NCBI RefSeq assembly: GCF_017592555.1
Contig: NZ_JAGFNS010000040.1
Location: 1 to 64,000 of the forward strand
Reading direction: 5' to 3'
Source: Actinoplanes flavus
GTDB lineage: Bacteria > Actinomycetota > Actinomycetes > Mycobacteriales > Micromonosporaceae
DNA: 64,000 nucleotides
Shown: positions 50,059 through 58,825 of the stretch, piece by piece
Layout of the letters: each line of letters starts with the position of its first letter
How positions within the stretch are numbered: the first letter of the stretch is position 1
Notes under the pieces: model-generated
What the model was told of the DNA's origin: nothing
The model's database searches: none
What the model saw: only the letters and a program-made list of their open reading frames with translations
Position numbers and translations under genes: made by a program

Positions 50059-50817
50059 TCACCGGGCGAGCCAGCCGCCGTCGACGGCGAGCACGTGCCC
50101 GTTGACGTAGTCGGACGCGGCGGAGGCGAGGAAGATGACGGCGCCGGCCACGTCGTCGGGCCGGCCCCACCGCCCGGCCGGGATCCGCGACCGGATCTCC
50201 GGTTCGCGGACCGGGTCGGCGCGCAGCGCGGCGGTGTTGTCGGTGGCGATGTAGCCCGGAGCGACGGCATTGACCTGCACTCCTTCCGCGGCCCACTCGC
50301 AGGCCAGCGCCTTGGTCAGCCCGGCAACACCGTGCTTGGCGGCGGTGTAGCCGGGAACCTGTACGCCGCCCTGGAACGACAGCATCGACGCCACCGAGAT
50401 GATCTTGCCGCGCCGGCGGGCCAGCATGCGTACGCCGATCGCGCGGCTCAGCTGGAACACCGCGTCCAGATTGACGTCCAGGACCGCGCGCCAGTCGTCG
50501 AGGGTGTGCTCGGCGGCCGGCGCGCGCCGGATGATGCCCGCGTTGTTGACCAGGATGTCCACCGGGGGCAGGCCGGCCACCGCCGCCGGGATGGCGGCGG
50601 TGTCGGACAGGTCGAACACCCAGCGGGTGGCGTCACCGCCGGCCTCGCGGACGTCCTTCTCCACGCCGGCGAGGTCGTCGGTGTGGCCGTGCAGCACCAG
50701 GTCGGCGCCGGCCCGGGCGAGCGCGACCGCGATGGCCCGGCCGATGCCGCCGCGCGAGCCGGTCACCAGCGCGGTCCTGCCGTGCAGCGAGAACATCGAC
50801 GGGGCCGGACCGGTCAC
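50059..50817 (-). CDS. kduD: 2-deoxy-D-gluconate 3-dehydrogenase-like SDR (KduD)
   Basis: A 252-residue short-chain dehydrogenase. The nucleotide motif is ALVTGSRGGIGRAIA, NNAG is in DILVNNAGIIRRA, the catalytic Ser is in SVASMLSFQGG, and the Tyr-Lys pair in GYTAAKHGV. The beginning FSLHGRTALVTG and the HTLDDW segment match KduD, which reduces/oxidises the 2,5-diketo-3-deoxygluconate step of pectin breakdown. GTG at 50817 overlaps kduI by GTGA; ATG at 50796 is also possible. Confidence 0.88.
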   Translation of the reverse strand: MTGPAPSMFSLHGRTALVTGSRGGIGRAIAVALARAGADLVLHGHTDDLAGVEKDVREAGGDATRWVFDLSDTAAIPAAVAGLPPVDILVNNAGIIRRAPAAEHTLDDWRAVLDVNLDAVFQLSRAIGVRMLARRRGKIISVASMLSFQGGVQVPGYTAAKHGVAGLTKALACEWAAEGVQVNAVAPGYIATDNTAALRADPVREPEIRSRIPAGRWGRPDDVAGAVIFLASAASDYVNGHVLAVDGGWLAR

Positions 50818-51614
50818 CGCAGGTCGCCGATCGCGACCGGCTCCACATCGTCGTACGCCTGGTTCTCCCCGCCCATGGCCCAGACGAACGCGTAACTGCG
50901 TGTGCCGAATCCGCAGTGCACCGACCAGTAGGGCGAGATCACCGCCTGCTCCGGCGCGACGATGAGGTTGCGGGTCGCGCCGGGCGGGCCCATCAGGTGC
51001 ACCACCCGGTCGGATGCGGGCAGGTCGAAGTAGAAGTACACCTCGGTACGGCGTTCGTGGGTGTGGCACGGCATGGTGTTCCACATGCTGCCCGGTTCGA
51101 GCACGGTGACGCCGAGCACGAGCTGGCAGCTCTGGATGCCCTTGAGGTGGATGAACTTGTAGATGGTGCGCTCGTTGGAGCCGTCGCGGGAGCCGAGGCG
51201 GACCGGTTCCGCGTCGTCGAGGGTGGCCTTGACGGTCGGGTGGCCGGTGTGCGCCGGCGTGGACACCAGGTAGAACCGGCCGTCGAAGCTCACTTTGCGG
51301 GCGCCGCGCCCGATGTAGAGGACCTCCCTGGCGTCCAGTTCGTGCCGCACGCCGTCGACGGTCACCGTGCCCGGTCCTCCGACGTTGACCACGCCCATCT
51401 CGCGGCGCTCCAGGAAGTACGCCGAGCGCAGTTCGCCGGGGCAGGGCAGTTCGGCGGGGCCGGCCACGCCGCCCACCACGATGCGGTCCTCGTGGGAGTA
51501 GGTCAGCCGCACCTCTCCGGGCCGGAACAGGTCCTCCACCAGGAACCGTTTCCGCAGCCGCTCGGTGTCCATGCCGGCCAGCTGGTCGGGGGCGGTGGCG
51601 GGTCGTGACTCCAT
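50814..51614 (-). CDS. kduI: 5-dehydro-4-deoxy-D-glucuronate isomerase (KduI)
   Basis: A 266-residue cupin-type isomerase converting the unsaturated-uronate product 5-keto-4-deoxyuronate to 2,5-diketo-3-deoxygluconate. Conserved: GVVNVGGPGTVTVDG, YIGRGARKVSF, MPCHTHERRTEVYFYF (zinc-binding His, His and Glu) and SPYWSVHCGFGTRSYAFVW. ATG at 51614 shares its A with the TGA stop of the upstream symporter. A complete and standard-length protein. Confidence 0.93.
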   Translation of the reverse strand: MESRPATAPDQLAGMDTERLRKRFLVEDLFRPGEVRLTYSHEDRIVVGGVAGPAELPCPGELRSAYFLERREMGVVNVGGPGTVTVDGVRHELDAREVLYIGRGARKVSFDGRFYLVSTPAHTGHPTVKATLDDAEPVRLGSRDGSNERTIYKFIHLKGIQSCQLVLGVTVLEPGSMWNTMPCHTHERRTEVYFYFDLPASDRVVHLMGPPGATRNLIVAPEQAVISPYWSVHCGFGTRSYAFVWAMGGENQAYDDVEPVAIGDLR

Positions 51615-53131
51615 CAGCGCTCCTCGCGTCCGGTGACCGGGGAGACCGGCTCGGTCTCCGGCGCCGGATCGGTGTCCAGCGAATCGATGAGTTCGTCGCG
51701 CGGCGCCGTGCGCTCCGGCCGCAGCAGGCCGATCGCCACGTAGAGCACCAGCGACGTGACCAGCGGAACGCCGACCACCATGGTCTGGCTGGTCTCCTCC
51801 AGCACCCACTTGATCACCGCCCAGACGCCGAGCCCGGCGGCCCAGGAGACCAGTGCGGCGGTCGGCCCGCTGCGCCGGAACCAGGGCAGCAGCCCGAGCA
51901 TCAGCGGGATCGAGATCGGGCCCATGGTCGCCGCGACCAGGTCGATGACGATCTTCAGGACCACGCCCTGGCCCTCGGTGCTGATCGCGATCACCATGCT
52001 GATCGCCACGAACGTGAACGTGGTGATCCGGGCGAACGTCAGTGCGCCCTTCTCGCTGAGGTCGCGCACCCGGCGCACCAGCCTCGGGGCGATGTCCCGG
52101 GTCACCACCGAGGAGATCACGTTGGCGTCCGAGGACACCATCGCCATCGTGTGCGAGAAGAAGCCCGCCAGCACGAGGCCGATCACGCCCGGGGGCAGCA
52201 GGGTCTTGGCCAGTTCGACGTACGCCTGCTCGGGGTTGGCCAGGCCGGGCACGATCAGCGGCGCCGCGAACATCGGCATGAACAGGATCAACGGCCAGAC
52301 CAGCCACAGCCCGCTGGACAGCAGTGCGGAGCGCTTGGCGGCCGAGCCGGTCGGGGCGGCCATGTACCGCTGCGCCAGGTTCCACATGCCGCCGTTGTAC
52401 TCGAACGTCTTGATGAACAGCAGCGCCAGGAAGAACGTCAGGGTGTACGGCCCGCTGAACGGATCGCCGTGCCCCTCCGGCAGGTCGCCCCACATGGTCC
52501 ACAGTGTGGAGACGCCACCGAGGTGGGCCAGGAAGGCGAAGAACATCGCGACGCCGGCGACGCCCTGGATGACGAACTGGCCGAAGTCGGTGAGCACGTC
52601 GGCCCACAGCCCGCCGAGGGTGATGTAGACGAGCGTGACCGCTCCGGTGATCAGGATGCCGCCCAGGATCGGCACACCGGCGAAACCCCGCAGGAGTACG
52701 GCGATGGCCACCCATTTGGCGGCGATGTCCACCACTTTGAGCAGCGCGCCGCTGTAGGCCAGCGCCTGCTGGGTGGGGACGTTGTAGCGGCGGGCCAGGT
52801 ACTCCAGCGGGGACGCCACGCCGTGCTTGGAGCGCAGCCGGTTCCAGCGGGCGGCGAAGACGAAGGCGCCGATGCCGACGCCGAGGCCGATGGTGAGTGC
52901 CCACCAGACGTACATGGCGAGCCCGTAGTTGTAGGCGACGGCCGCGAAGGCGACGAACATGATGGCGCTGTATCCGGACATGTGATGCGAGATCCCGGAC
53001 AGCCACCAGGGGATCATGCCCCTCGCGGTGAAGAAGTCGGCGACGTTGTGGACGCGGCTCTTGGCCCAGAGACCGATGCCGATCATGACCAGGAAGTACC
53101 CGCTGAGTACTGACCAGTCGAGCGCGGTCAC
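51614..53131 (-). CDS. Sodium:solute symporter of the uronate operon
   Basis: A 505-residue SSS-family transporter with about 13 helices. VADFFTARGMIPWWLSGISHHMSGYSAI is the N-terminal signature, and KTFEYNGGMWNLAQRYMAA the central one. As the first gene of the kduI-kduD operon it probably imports uronates or unsaturated digalacturonate (inference from context). GTG at 53131 faces a 176-base divergent promoter region with several IclR-type sites. Confidence 0.87.
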   Translation of the reverse strand: MTALDWSVLSGYFLVMIGIGLWAKSRVHNVADFFTARGMIPWWLSGISHHMSGYSAIMFVAFAAVAYNYGLAMYVWWALTIGLGVGIGAFVFAARWNRLRSKHGVASPLEYLARRYNVPTQQALAYSGALLKVVDIAAKWVAIAVLLRGFAGVPILGGILITGAVTLVYITLGGLWADVLTDFGQFVIQGVAGVAMFFAFLAHLGGVSTLWTMWGDLPEGHGDPFSGPYTLTFFLALLFIKTFEYNGGMWNLAQRYMAAPTGSAAKRSALLSSGLWLVWPLILFMPMFAAPLIVPGLANPEQAYVELAKTLLPPGVIGLVLAGFFSHTMAMVSSDANVISSVVTRDIAPRLVRRVRDLSEKGALTFARITTFTFVAISMVIAISTEGQGVVLKIVIDLVAATMGPISIPLMLGLLPWFRRSGPTAALVSWAAGLGVWAVIKWVLEETSQTMVVGVPLVTSLVLYVAIGLLRPERTAPRDELIDSLDTDPAPETEPVSPVTGREER

Positions 53132-53175
53132 GTGTTCCCCCCTCCGGTGGGTGGCGCGGGTTACAGGGACGTTTC

Positions 53176-53223
53176 GTTCCGTGGATGTTCTGCTACATGG
53201 AACAGCTTGTCAATACACGGAAC
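53176..53223. promoter_or_regulatory. IclR-type half-site cluster, uronate operon promoter
   Basis: GTTCCGTG at 53176-53183, CATGGAAC at 53196-53203 and CACGGAAC at 53216-53223 recur at 20-base steps (about two helical turns). Same motif as the palindrome at 53259-53275. All lie within 90 bases upstream of the symporter start. Confidence 0.55.
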
Positions 53224-53258
53224 ACAAAGATGCAGATCCATGCGTACGCCTTGACAGC

Positions 53259-53275
53259 GTTCCGTGTCACGGAAC
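53259..53275. promoter_or_regulatory. Perfect IclR-type palindrome GTTCCGTG-T-CACGGAAC
   Basis: Seventeen bases, eight-base arms around a single T. It lies midway between the symporter (start 53131) and the tautomerase gene (start 53308), just upstream of the latter, and could control both directions. A further imperfect copy (GTTCCTG ... CGGGAA) runs from 53279. Confidence 0.65.
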
Positions 53276-53307
53276 AATGTTCCTGTCTACGGGAAGCAGG
53301 AGGGTCA

Positions 53308-53496
53308 ATGCCCAACATCACCGTTGAACTGCTGTCCGGCCGCACGCTGGATCAGCGACGGGAGTTCGCCGAGGCCGTCACCGCGGCCGCGGTCGACATC
53401 CTCAAGGCGCGCCGGGCCGCGGTGCGCATCCGCTTCGACGAGATCGAGCGGGAGGACGTCGCCAACGGCGGCACCCTGGAGTCCGACCGCGCCTGA
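53308..53496 (+). CDS. 4-oxalocrotonate tautomerase-family protein
   Basis: A 62-residue enzyme that begins M-P-N-I-T-V-E-L; removal of Met would expose the catalytic N-terminal Pro. The helix-strand pattern DQRREFAEAVTAAAVDILKA followed by VRIRFDEIERED is typical of the small tautomerases, which act as hexamers on keto-enol isomers. AGGAGG precedes the ATG. It shares a divergent promoter with the uronate operon, so a role on a keto-acid intermediate of that pathway is possible (inference). Confidence 0.85.
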   Translation: MPNITVELLSGRTLDQRREFAEAVTAAAVDILKARRAAVRIRFDEIEREDVANGGTLESDRA

Positions 53497-53499
53497 GCG

Positions 53500-53534
53500 C
53501 CCGGGCGGCCGGGGAGAACCTCTGGCCGCCCGGG
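53500..53534 (+). terminator. Strong hairpin terminator
   Basis: CCCGGGCGGCC (53500-53510) pairs perfectly with GGCCGCCCGGG (53524-53534) over 11 bases with a 13-base loop, four bases after the tautomerase stop. It separates that gene from the ABC operon. Confidence 0.7.
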
Positions 53535-53591
53535 ACGGACCCGGACCCCACACAGCGCCTGGCACGGCTCGACGCGAGACGCTACTCTTCA

Positions 53592-53611
53592 TTTTCGTAC
53601 GCGTACGGAAA
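53592..53611. promoter_or_regulatory. Near-perfect 20-base palindrome before the ABC operon
   Basis: TTTTCGTACG (53592-53601) and CGTACGGAAA (53602-53611) are reverse complements at nine of ten positions. It sits directly before the AGGAGAGA ribosome-binding site of the first ABC gene, an operator position; the TetR protein at 56888-57508 is the nearest candidate binder. Confidence 0.6.
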
Positions 53612-53620
53612 TAGGAGAGA

Positions 53621-55255
53621 ATGATGGTCGCCGAGGTCTTGCGCCCCCACGTGCCGAAGTTCGCCCTGGTCGCGGCCCTTCAGGTGGCGGGGGCGGTGGC
53701 CGGGCTCGCGCCGCTGCTCGCCGTCGCCGAGCTGGGCCGCGTCCTGCTGTCGCCCGGCCCGCACGACAGGACCCACGTCGCGACCGTCGTGCTGGCCGGC
53801 GCCGCGGGGCTGCTGGCGCGGCTCGCGTTCACCGGCGCGTCGGCCGGGCTCGGGCACGTGCTCGACGGTCAAGTGCAGCTCGGGCTGCGGCGACAGCTGG
53901 CCGCCACGCTGGGACGCGCGCCGATCGGCTGGCTCGGGCGGCGCCGCAGCGGGGAACTGGCCCGGATCGCCGGCGAGGACGTGGACGCGGTGCACCCGTT
54001 CATCGCGCACGCGCCCGGCGAGCTGACGGCCCCGTTCGTCGTGCCCCTGGTGTCGCTGGTCTACCTGCTCGGCGTCGACTGGCGGCTCACCCTGATCACC
54101 CTGGTTCCGGTGCTGGTGGCGGTGGCGCTCGTGCCGCTGCTGATGCTGCCGGCCCGGGTGCGCGAGCAGCACGCCTACGACGCGGCGATGGGGCGGATCG
54201 CGGCCGCCGCGGTCGAGTTCGTGCAGGGTATCGCCGTGGTGAAGGCGTTCGGCGGCACGGGGCGGGCGCACCGCCGGTTCGTGGCGGCGGCCGACGAGTT
54301 CACCGGGGTGTTCACCCGCTGGGTGCGCGGGGTGTCGGCGGTCGCGGCCGGGATGCAGCTGGCGCTGTCGCCGCCGGTGGTGCTGCTGGCCGTGCTGGCC
54401 GGCGGCACGATGCTGATCACCTCGGGTGGGCTGGCGCCCGCCGATCTGCTGCCGTTCCTGCTGCTCGGGCTGGGCCTGACCGCCCCGGTGGCGGCGCTCG
54501 GGCACGGGTTCGACGACCTGCAGGCGGCCGGGCGGGCGGTCGGCCGGATCCGGGCGGTGCTGGCGACACCGGCGCTGCCCGAACCCGTGACGCCGGTGCT
54601 GCCGGACGGCGACCGGGTCGAGTTCCGCGGGGTGCGGTTCGCCTACGACGACGGGCCCGAGGTGCTGCGCGGCGTCGACCTGGTGCTCGAACCCGGGACC
54701 GTCACGGCGCTGACCGGGCCGTCCGGTGGCGGCAAGTCGACGCTGGTGCGGTTGCTGCCGCGGTTCTTCGACCCGGCCGGCGGGGCGGTGCTGCTCGGCG
54801 GCGCCGACCTGCGCGACATCGGATCCCGTGAGCTGTACCGGCGGATCGCGTTCGTCTTCCAGGACGTGCGGCTGGTGCGCGCCCCGGTGGCCGACAACAT
54901 CGCGCTCGCCGTTCCGCACGCGAGCTTCGCCGACGTGGTGCGGGCCGCGCGGCTCGCGCACATCCACGACCGGATTCTGCGGCTCCCGCACGGGTACGAC
55001 ACGGTGCTCGGTGAGCAGGCCACCCTCTCCGGCGGGGAGGCGCAGCGGATCGCCCTGGCCCGGGCCCTGATCGCGGACACCCCGGTGCTGGTGCTGGACG
55101 AGGCGACCGCCTTCGCCGATCCGCTGACCGACCGGGCGATCCGGGACACCCTCGCGGGTCTGCGGGGCCGGACGGTTCTGGTGATCGCCCACCGGCCGGA
55201 GACGATCGCGGCCGCCGACACCGTCGTACGCCTGGAGAACGGGGTGATCCGGTGA
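53621..55255 (+). CDS. ABC transporter permease/ATPase, siderophore type (first half)
   Basis: A 544-residue half-transporter with six N-terminal transmembrane helices (to about 300) and an ATPase: Walker A TGPSGGGKSTLVRLLP, Q-loop VFQDVRLV, signature LSGGEAQRIALARAL, Walker B LVLDEATAFADP, H-loop IAHRPET. The 'DEATAFADP' form is characteristic of the YbtP/IrtA-like group, exporter-fold ABC proteins that import iron-siderophores. ATG at 53621, or 53624, after AGGAGAGA. The start of the next gene overlaps its stop by GTGA. Confidence 0.85.
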   Translation: MMVAEVLRPHVPKFALVAALQVAGAVAGLAPLLAVAELGRVLLSPGPHDRTHVATVVLAGAAGLLARLAFTGASAGLGHVLDGQVQLGLRRQLAATLGRAPIGWLGRRRSGELARIAGEDVDAVHPFIAHAPGELTAPFVVPLVSLVYLLGVDWRLTLITLVPVLVAVALVPLLMLPARVREQHAYDAAMGRIAAAAVEFVQGIAVVKAFGGTGRAHRRFVAAADEFTGVFTRWVRGVSAVAAGMQLALSPPVVLLAVLAGGTMLITSGGLAPADLLPFLLLGLGLTAPVAALGHGFDDLQAAGRAVGRIRAVLATPALPEPVTPVLPDGDRVEFRGVRFAYDDGPEVLRGVDLVLEPGTVTALTGPSGGGKSTLVRLLPRFFDPAGGAVLLGGADLRDIGSRELYRRIAFVFQDVRLVRAPVADNIALAVPHASFADVVRAARLAHIHDRILRLPHGYDTVLGEQATLSGGEAQRIALARALIADTPVLVLDEATAFADPLTDRAIRDTLAGLRGRTVLVIAHRPETIAAADTVVRLENGVIR

Positions 55256-56880
55256 TTCGCACCCTGCTGCGGGTGGGCGGCGCCGCGTACGCCGTACCCG
55301 TCGCCTTGATGACCGCCGCCGCCTTCCTGGAAGGTCTGCTCTACGCCCTGATCGTGCCGATCCTGGAAGACCCGGCGGCGGCAGGGCCGTGGCTGCTCGG
55401 TTTCGCGGCCGCCGTGGCGGCGCTCGGTGTGCTGCGCTACGCGGCCGACCTGTCCGGGATGCGGGCCGGCACCACGCTGCTGCGCGACATGTACCACCGG
55501 CTCGGCGACCATCTGGCCCGGCTGCCGCTGGGCTGGTACGACAAGGCCCGCGTCGGCGAGGTGTCCGGCCTGGCCGGCCGGGGCCTGCTCGCCGCTCTGG
55601 GCGTGTCGGCGCACCTGCTGGGCCCGTTCATCGCCGCGTGCGTGACCCCGCTGACGATCGTCGTGGTGATCGCCTGCTACGACTGGCGGCTCGGTGCGGC
55701 CGCGCTCGCCGCCGCCCCGCTGGTGGCGCTCGCCGTCCGGAGGCCGCCAGCCACCGGCGAGCACGCGGACCTCAGCGACGAGGCCGCCGCCCGGGTCGTC
55801 GAGTTCCTGCAGGCCCAGCCGGTGCTGCGAGCGGGCGGGCGGACCGGCGAGCGGTTCGCGCTGCTCGACGGCGCGTTGCGCGATCTCGAACGGGCGTCGC
55901 GCCGCCGGGCGCTGTCGGTGCTGCCCGGGGCGGTCGGCATGGCCTTCACCGTGCAGACGGCCTTCACCGTCGTGCTGGCCCTCGGCGCGTACCTGGCGCT
56001 CGGCGGTCACCTCGGCGTGGCCGAACTGCTGGCGATCCTGGTGCTGGCCGCCCGCGCCGCCGACCCGCTGCTGTCGCTGACCGACCTCGGCGGCAAGCTG
56101 CGGGCCGCGCGGAGCGAACTGGAGCGCCTGGACCGGGTGCTGTGCACCCCGCCGCTGCCGGAGGCCGCGCATCCGGTCCGCCCGGACCGCGACGACCTGG
56201 AGTTCGACGGCGTCCACTTCCGGGGCCTCGACGGGCTGTCGCTGTCGGTTCCGCAGGGTCAGCGCCTGGCCGTGGTCGGTCCGTCCGGCGCCGGGAAGAC
56301 GACGTTGTTGCAGCTCGTCGCCCGGTTCCACGACGTCGGAGAAGGCACCGTACGGGTCGGCGGCGCGGACGTCCGGGACATCGCCACGGACCAGCTGATG
56401 GCGCGGATCGCGATCGTCTTCCAGGACACCTACCTGTTCGACGCGACGATCGAGGAGAACGTACGGCTGGGCCGCCCCGACGCCACCGACGCCGAGGTGC
56501 GGGCCGCCCTGACCGCCGCCCGGCTGCCGGACGGCGCGGACACCACCGTCGGCGAGGGCGGCGCCCGGCTGTCCGGTGGTGAGCGCCAGCGGGTGTCGAT
56601 CGCCCGGGCGCTGCTCAAGGACGCCCCGATCGTGCTGCTCGACGAGGTGACCTCGGCGCTGGATCCGGAGAACGAGGCGGCCGTGCACGACGGCATCGAG
56701 CGGCTGATGGCGGGCCGGACCGTGGTGATGGTCGCGCACCGGATGGGCACGGTGCGCCGCGCCGACCGGATCGTCTTCCTCGACGAGGGCCGGATCGTCG
56801 AGGACGGCACCCACGAGGAGCTGCTGGCCCTCGGTGGCCGCTACGCCGAGTTCTGCGGGGTCACGCCGGCGAACCGGTGA
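55252..56880 (+). CDS. ABC transporter permease/ATPase, siderophore type (second half)
   Basis: A 542-residue partner of the preceding protein, expected to form the heterodimer. Six membrane helices, then ATPase: Walker A VGPSGAGKTTLLQLVA, Q-loop VFQDTYLF, signature LSGGERQRVSIARALL, Walker B VLLDEVTSALDPENE, H-loop VAHRMGT. Both ATP sites appear complete. GTG at 55252 overlaps the first gene by four bases. No siderophore biosynthetic gene is nearby; direction of transport (iron uptake or drug efflux) is inference. Confidence 0.87.
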   Translation: MIRTLLRVGGAAYAVPVALMTAAAFLEGLLYALIVPILEDPAAAGPWLLGFAAAVAALGVLRYAADLSGMRAGTTLLRDMYHRLGDHLARLPLGWYDKARVGEVSGLAGRGLLAALGVSAHLLGPFIAACVTPLTIVVVIACYDWRLGAAALAAAPLVALAVRRPPATGEHADLSDEAAARVVEFLQAQPVLRAGGRTGERFALLDGALRDLERASRRRALSVLPGAVGMAFTVQTAFTVVLALGAYLALGGHLGVAELLAILVLAARAADPLLSLTDLGGKLRAARSELERLDRVLCTPPLPEAAHPVRPDRDDLEFDGVHFRGLDGLSLSVPQGQRLAVVGPSGAGKTTLLQLVARFHDVGEGTVRVGGADVRDIATDQLMARIAIVFQDTYLFDATIEENVRLGRPDATDAEVRAALTAARLPDGADTTVGEGGARLSGGERQRVSIARALLKDAPIVLLDEVTSALDPENEAAVHDGIERLMAGRTVVMVAHRMGTVRRADRIVFLDEGRIVEDGTHEELLALGGRYAEFCGVTPANR

Positions 56881-56887
56881 CGAGGCG

Positions 56888-57508
56888 TCACGCCAGCAGG
56901 CCGTCGACGATCGCGGTGATGCCCCGGCGGTGGGTGTCGCGGGCGTTGAGCTCGGCCCAGCGCCCGGCGACCGCCGCGAGCCGGGGATGCGCGTGCGCGG
57001 TCAGGGCGGCGACCGTCTCGGTCTCGCCGACCCGGCCGTGGCGGGCGACCCGGATCACCAGGTCGCCGACGATGTAGAACCAGATCGTCCGGTAGACGTA
57101 GACGGCGTCGTCGTCGGAGCACCCGTGGTCGGCGGCCGCGCCGATCATCGCCTCCACGATCCACAACGCGGACGGGCCGATCAGATCCTTGCCGGTCAGC
57201 ACCTCGACGATCCACGGCCGTTCCGCGAGCAGCTCGTAGAGCAGCACCGACGCCTCGATCAGCCGCTCCCGCGGATCGTCCGGGAACGACGGCCGCGGCA
57301 TGGCCCGCGCCTGCGCCTCCATCACGTGCACGAGCAGCTCGTCCTTGTCGCGCACGTGGTGGTAGACGGCCATCGGCGCGCTGCCCAGGTCGGTGGCGAG
57401 CCGCCGCATCGACAGCTTCTCCAGGCCCTCGGTCTCGAGGATGCGGGTGGCCGCGGCGACGATGGCGTCCAGGGACAGGCGCGGTGGCCGGCCGGCGTTC
57501 GGTGGCAT
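56888..57508 (-). CDS. TetR-family regulator next to the ABC operon
   Basis: A 206-residue protein. LSLDAIVAAATRILETEGLE with KLSMRRLATDLGSAPMAVYHHVRDKDELL is the DNA-binding domain, followed by a C-terminal domain with long helices. ATG at 57508 (GTG 57511 also possible). It converges on the ABC operon with a 7-base gap, so it is not divergent in the usual way, but is the only regulator close to it. Confidence 0.85.
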   Translation of the reverse strand: MPPNAGRPPRLSLDAIVAAATRILETEGLEKLSMRRLATDLGSAPMAVYHHVRDKDELLVHVMEAQARAMPRPSFPDDPRERLIEASVLLYELLAERPWIVEVLTGKDLIGPSALWIVEAMIGAAADHGCSDDDAVYVYRTIWFYIVGDLVIRVARHGRVGETETVAALTAHAHPRLAAVAGRWAELNARDTHRRGITAIVDGLLA

Positions 57509-57541
57509 CACCCCATCCTCGCCGATGGGGTGGCACAAAAC

Positions 57542-57579
57542 GAGCGGCGCCGCCCGGTCTGTCCACCGAGCGGCGCCGC
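57542..57579 (-). terminator. Intrinsic terminator of the chvE-mmsA-mmsB operon
   Basis: GCGGCGCCGC occurs twice (57544-57553 and 57570-57579); being self-complementary, the two copies pair as a ten-base stem with a 16-base loop. On the minus strand the stem is followed by TCGTTTTG, giving a short U-run directly downstream of the permease gene. Confidence 0.75.
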
Positions 57580-57595
57580 AACCCCCTGAAAGGTC

Positions 57596-58825
57596 TTACT
57601 TGCCGCGCCGCTTGTTGAGGATGTCGAGCGCGACGGCGGCGATCAGGACGAGGCCCTTGATCACCTGCTGGTAGGCGGGGTCGGTACCCATGATGGACAG
57701 GCCCATGTTGAGCACGCCCATGATCAGCGCACCGGTGATCGCGCCGGTGATCTTGCCGATGCCGCCGTTGACGGAGGTACCACCGATGAAGGCCGCGGCG
57801 ATCGCGTCCAGCTCGTAGTTGGTACCGGCGGCGGCGATGCCGGCACCGGCCCGGGAGGTGGTGATGACCGCGGCGACGCCGGCGAGCAGGCCCATGTTCA
57901 CGAAGATCAGGAAGTTGACCCGCTTGGTCTTCACACCGGAGAGCATCGCGGCGGGCAGGTTGCCGCCCATGGCGTAGATGTGCCGGCCGAAGATCGTGTT
58001 GTTCATCAGGAACGTGTAGATCAGCACCAGCACGCCGACGATGACCAGCACGATCGGGGTGCCGCCGGCGCTGGACGCCAGCAGGTAGGTGATCGCGCCG
58101 ATGGCCACGGCGGACAGCACCAGCTTGCCGGCGAACGCGGCGAACGGCTCGGTGCGCAGGTCCAGCTTGGTCAGCTCGCGGCGGGCCCGCAGCTGGGCGA
58201 TGGTCAGGCCGGCGAAGGCGAACACGCCGATGAACACCGTGATGCCGTCGAGGTTGCCCAGGTAGCCCAGCGACGCCGGCAGCGAGCCGTTGCTGATGTC
58301 GTTGAAGCCGCTGGGCAGGCCGGCGATGGTCTGCTCGAGGATCACGATGGCCAGACCGCGGAACAGCAGCATGCCGCCGAGGGTGACGATGAAGGCGGGG
58401 ATGCCCGCGTAGGCCACCCAGAAGCCCTGCCAGCAGCCGACCAGACCGCCGATGACGATCGAGATGGCGACCGCGATCGGCCACGACAGCTCGAAGTCGG
58501 TGATCAGCACGGCGCAGATGCCGCCGACGAACGCGACCACGGACCCGACCGACAGGTCGATGTGCCCGGCCACGATGACCATGACCATGCCGATGGTCAG
58601 GACGAACACGTACGCGTTCTGCTGGATCAGCGCCGCGATGTTGTCCGGGTTGAGCATCAGCCCGTCGGTCGACCACTGGAAGTAGGCGACGATGACCAGC
58701 AGGGCCGCGATCATGCCGTACTGCTGGATGTTCTGACCGAGGTAGGCCTTGAGCGACCCACCGTCGCTCTTCTTGGAGGGCTCGGGCTGTGCCTTCGGCT
58801 GCTCGAGCGTGGTGGTGGCGCTCAC
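57596..58825 (-). CDS. mmsB: Sugar ABC transporter permease (MmsB/GguB/XylH type)
   Basis: A 409-residue membrane permease with ten or more helices. [30 protein letters not shown] (with HIDLSVGS) is the diagnostic segment of ribose/xylose-type permeases, along with [19 protein letters not shown] and the EAA-like loop [23 protein letters not shown] at 58825 overlaps mmsA by GTGA. It would move xylose, arabinose, galactose or a similar monosaccharide. Confidence 0.9.
   Translation of the reverse strand: MSATTTLEQPKAQPEPSKKSDGGSLKAYLGQNIQQYGMIAALLVIVAYFQWSTDGLMLNPDNIAALIQQNAYVFVLTIGMVMVIVAGHIDLSVGSVVAFVGGICAVLITDFELSWPIAVAISIVIGGLVGCWQGFWVAYAGIPAFIVTLGGMLLFRGLAIVILEQTIAGLPSGFNDISNGSLPASLGYLGNLDGITVFIGVFAFAGLTIAQLRARRELTKLDLRTEPFAAFAGKLVLSAVAIGAITYLLASSAGGTPIVLVIVGVLVLIYTFLMNNTIFGRHIYAMGGNLPAAMLSGVKTKRVNFLIFVNMGLLAGVAAVITTSRAGAGIAAAGTNYELDAIAAAFIGGTSVNGGIGKITGAITGALIMGVLNMGLSIMGTDPAYQQVIKGLVLIAAVALDILNKRRGK

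Noticed and set aside
51605-53113. A 502-codon plus-strand frame opposite the uronate symporter
   Set aside because: Asp/Gln/His/Arg-rich composition typical of antisense of membrane proteins; no ribosome-binding site.
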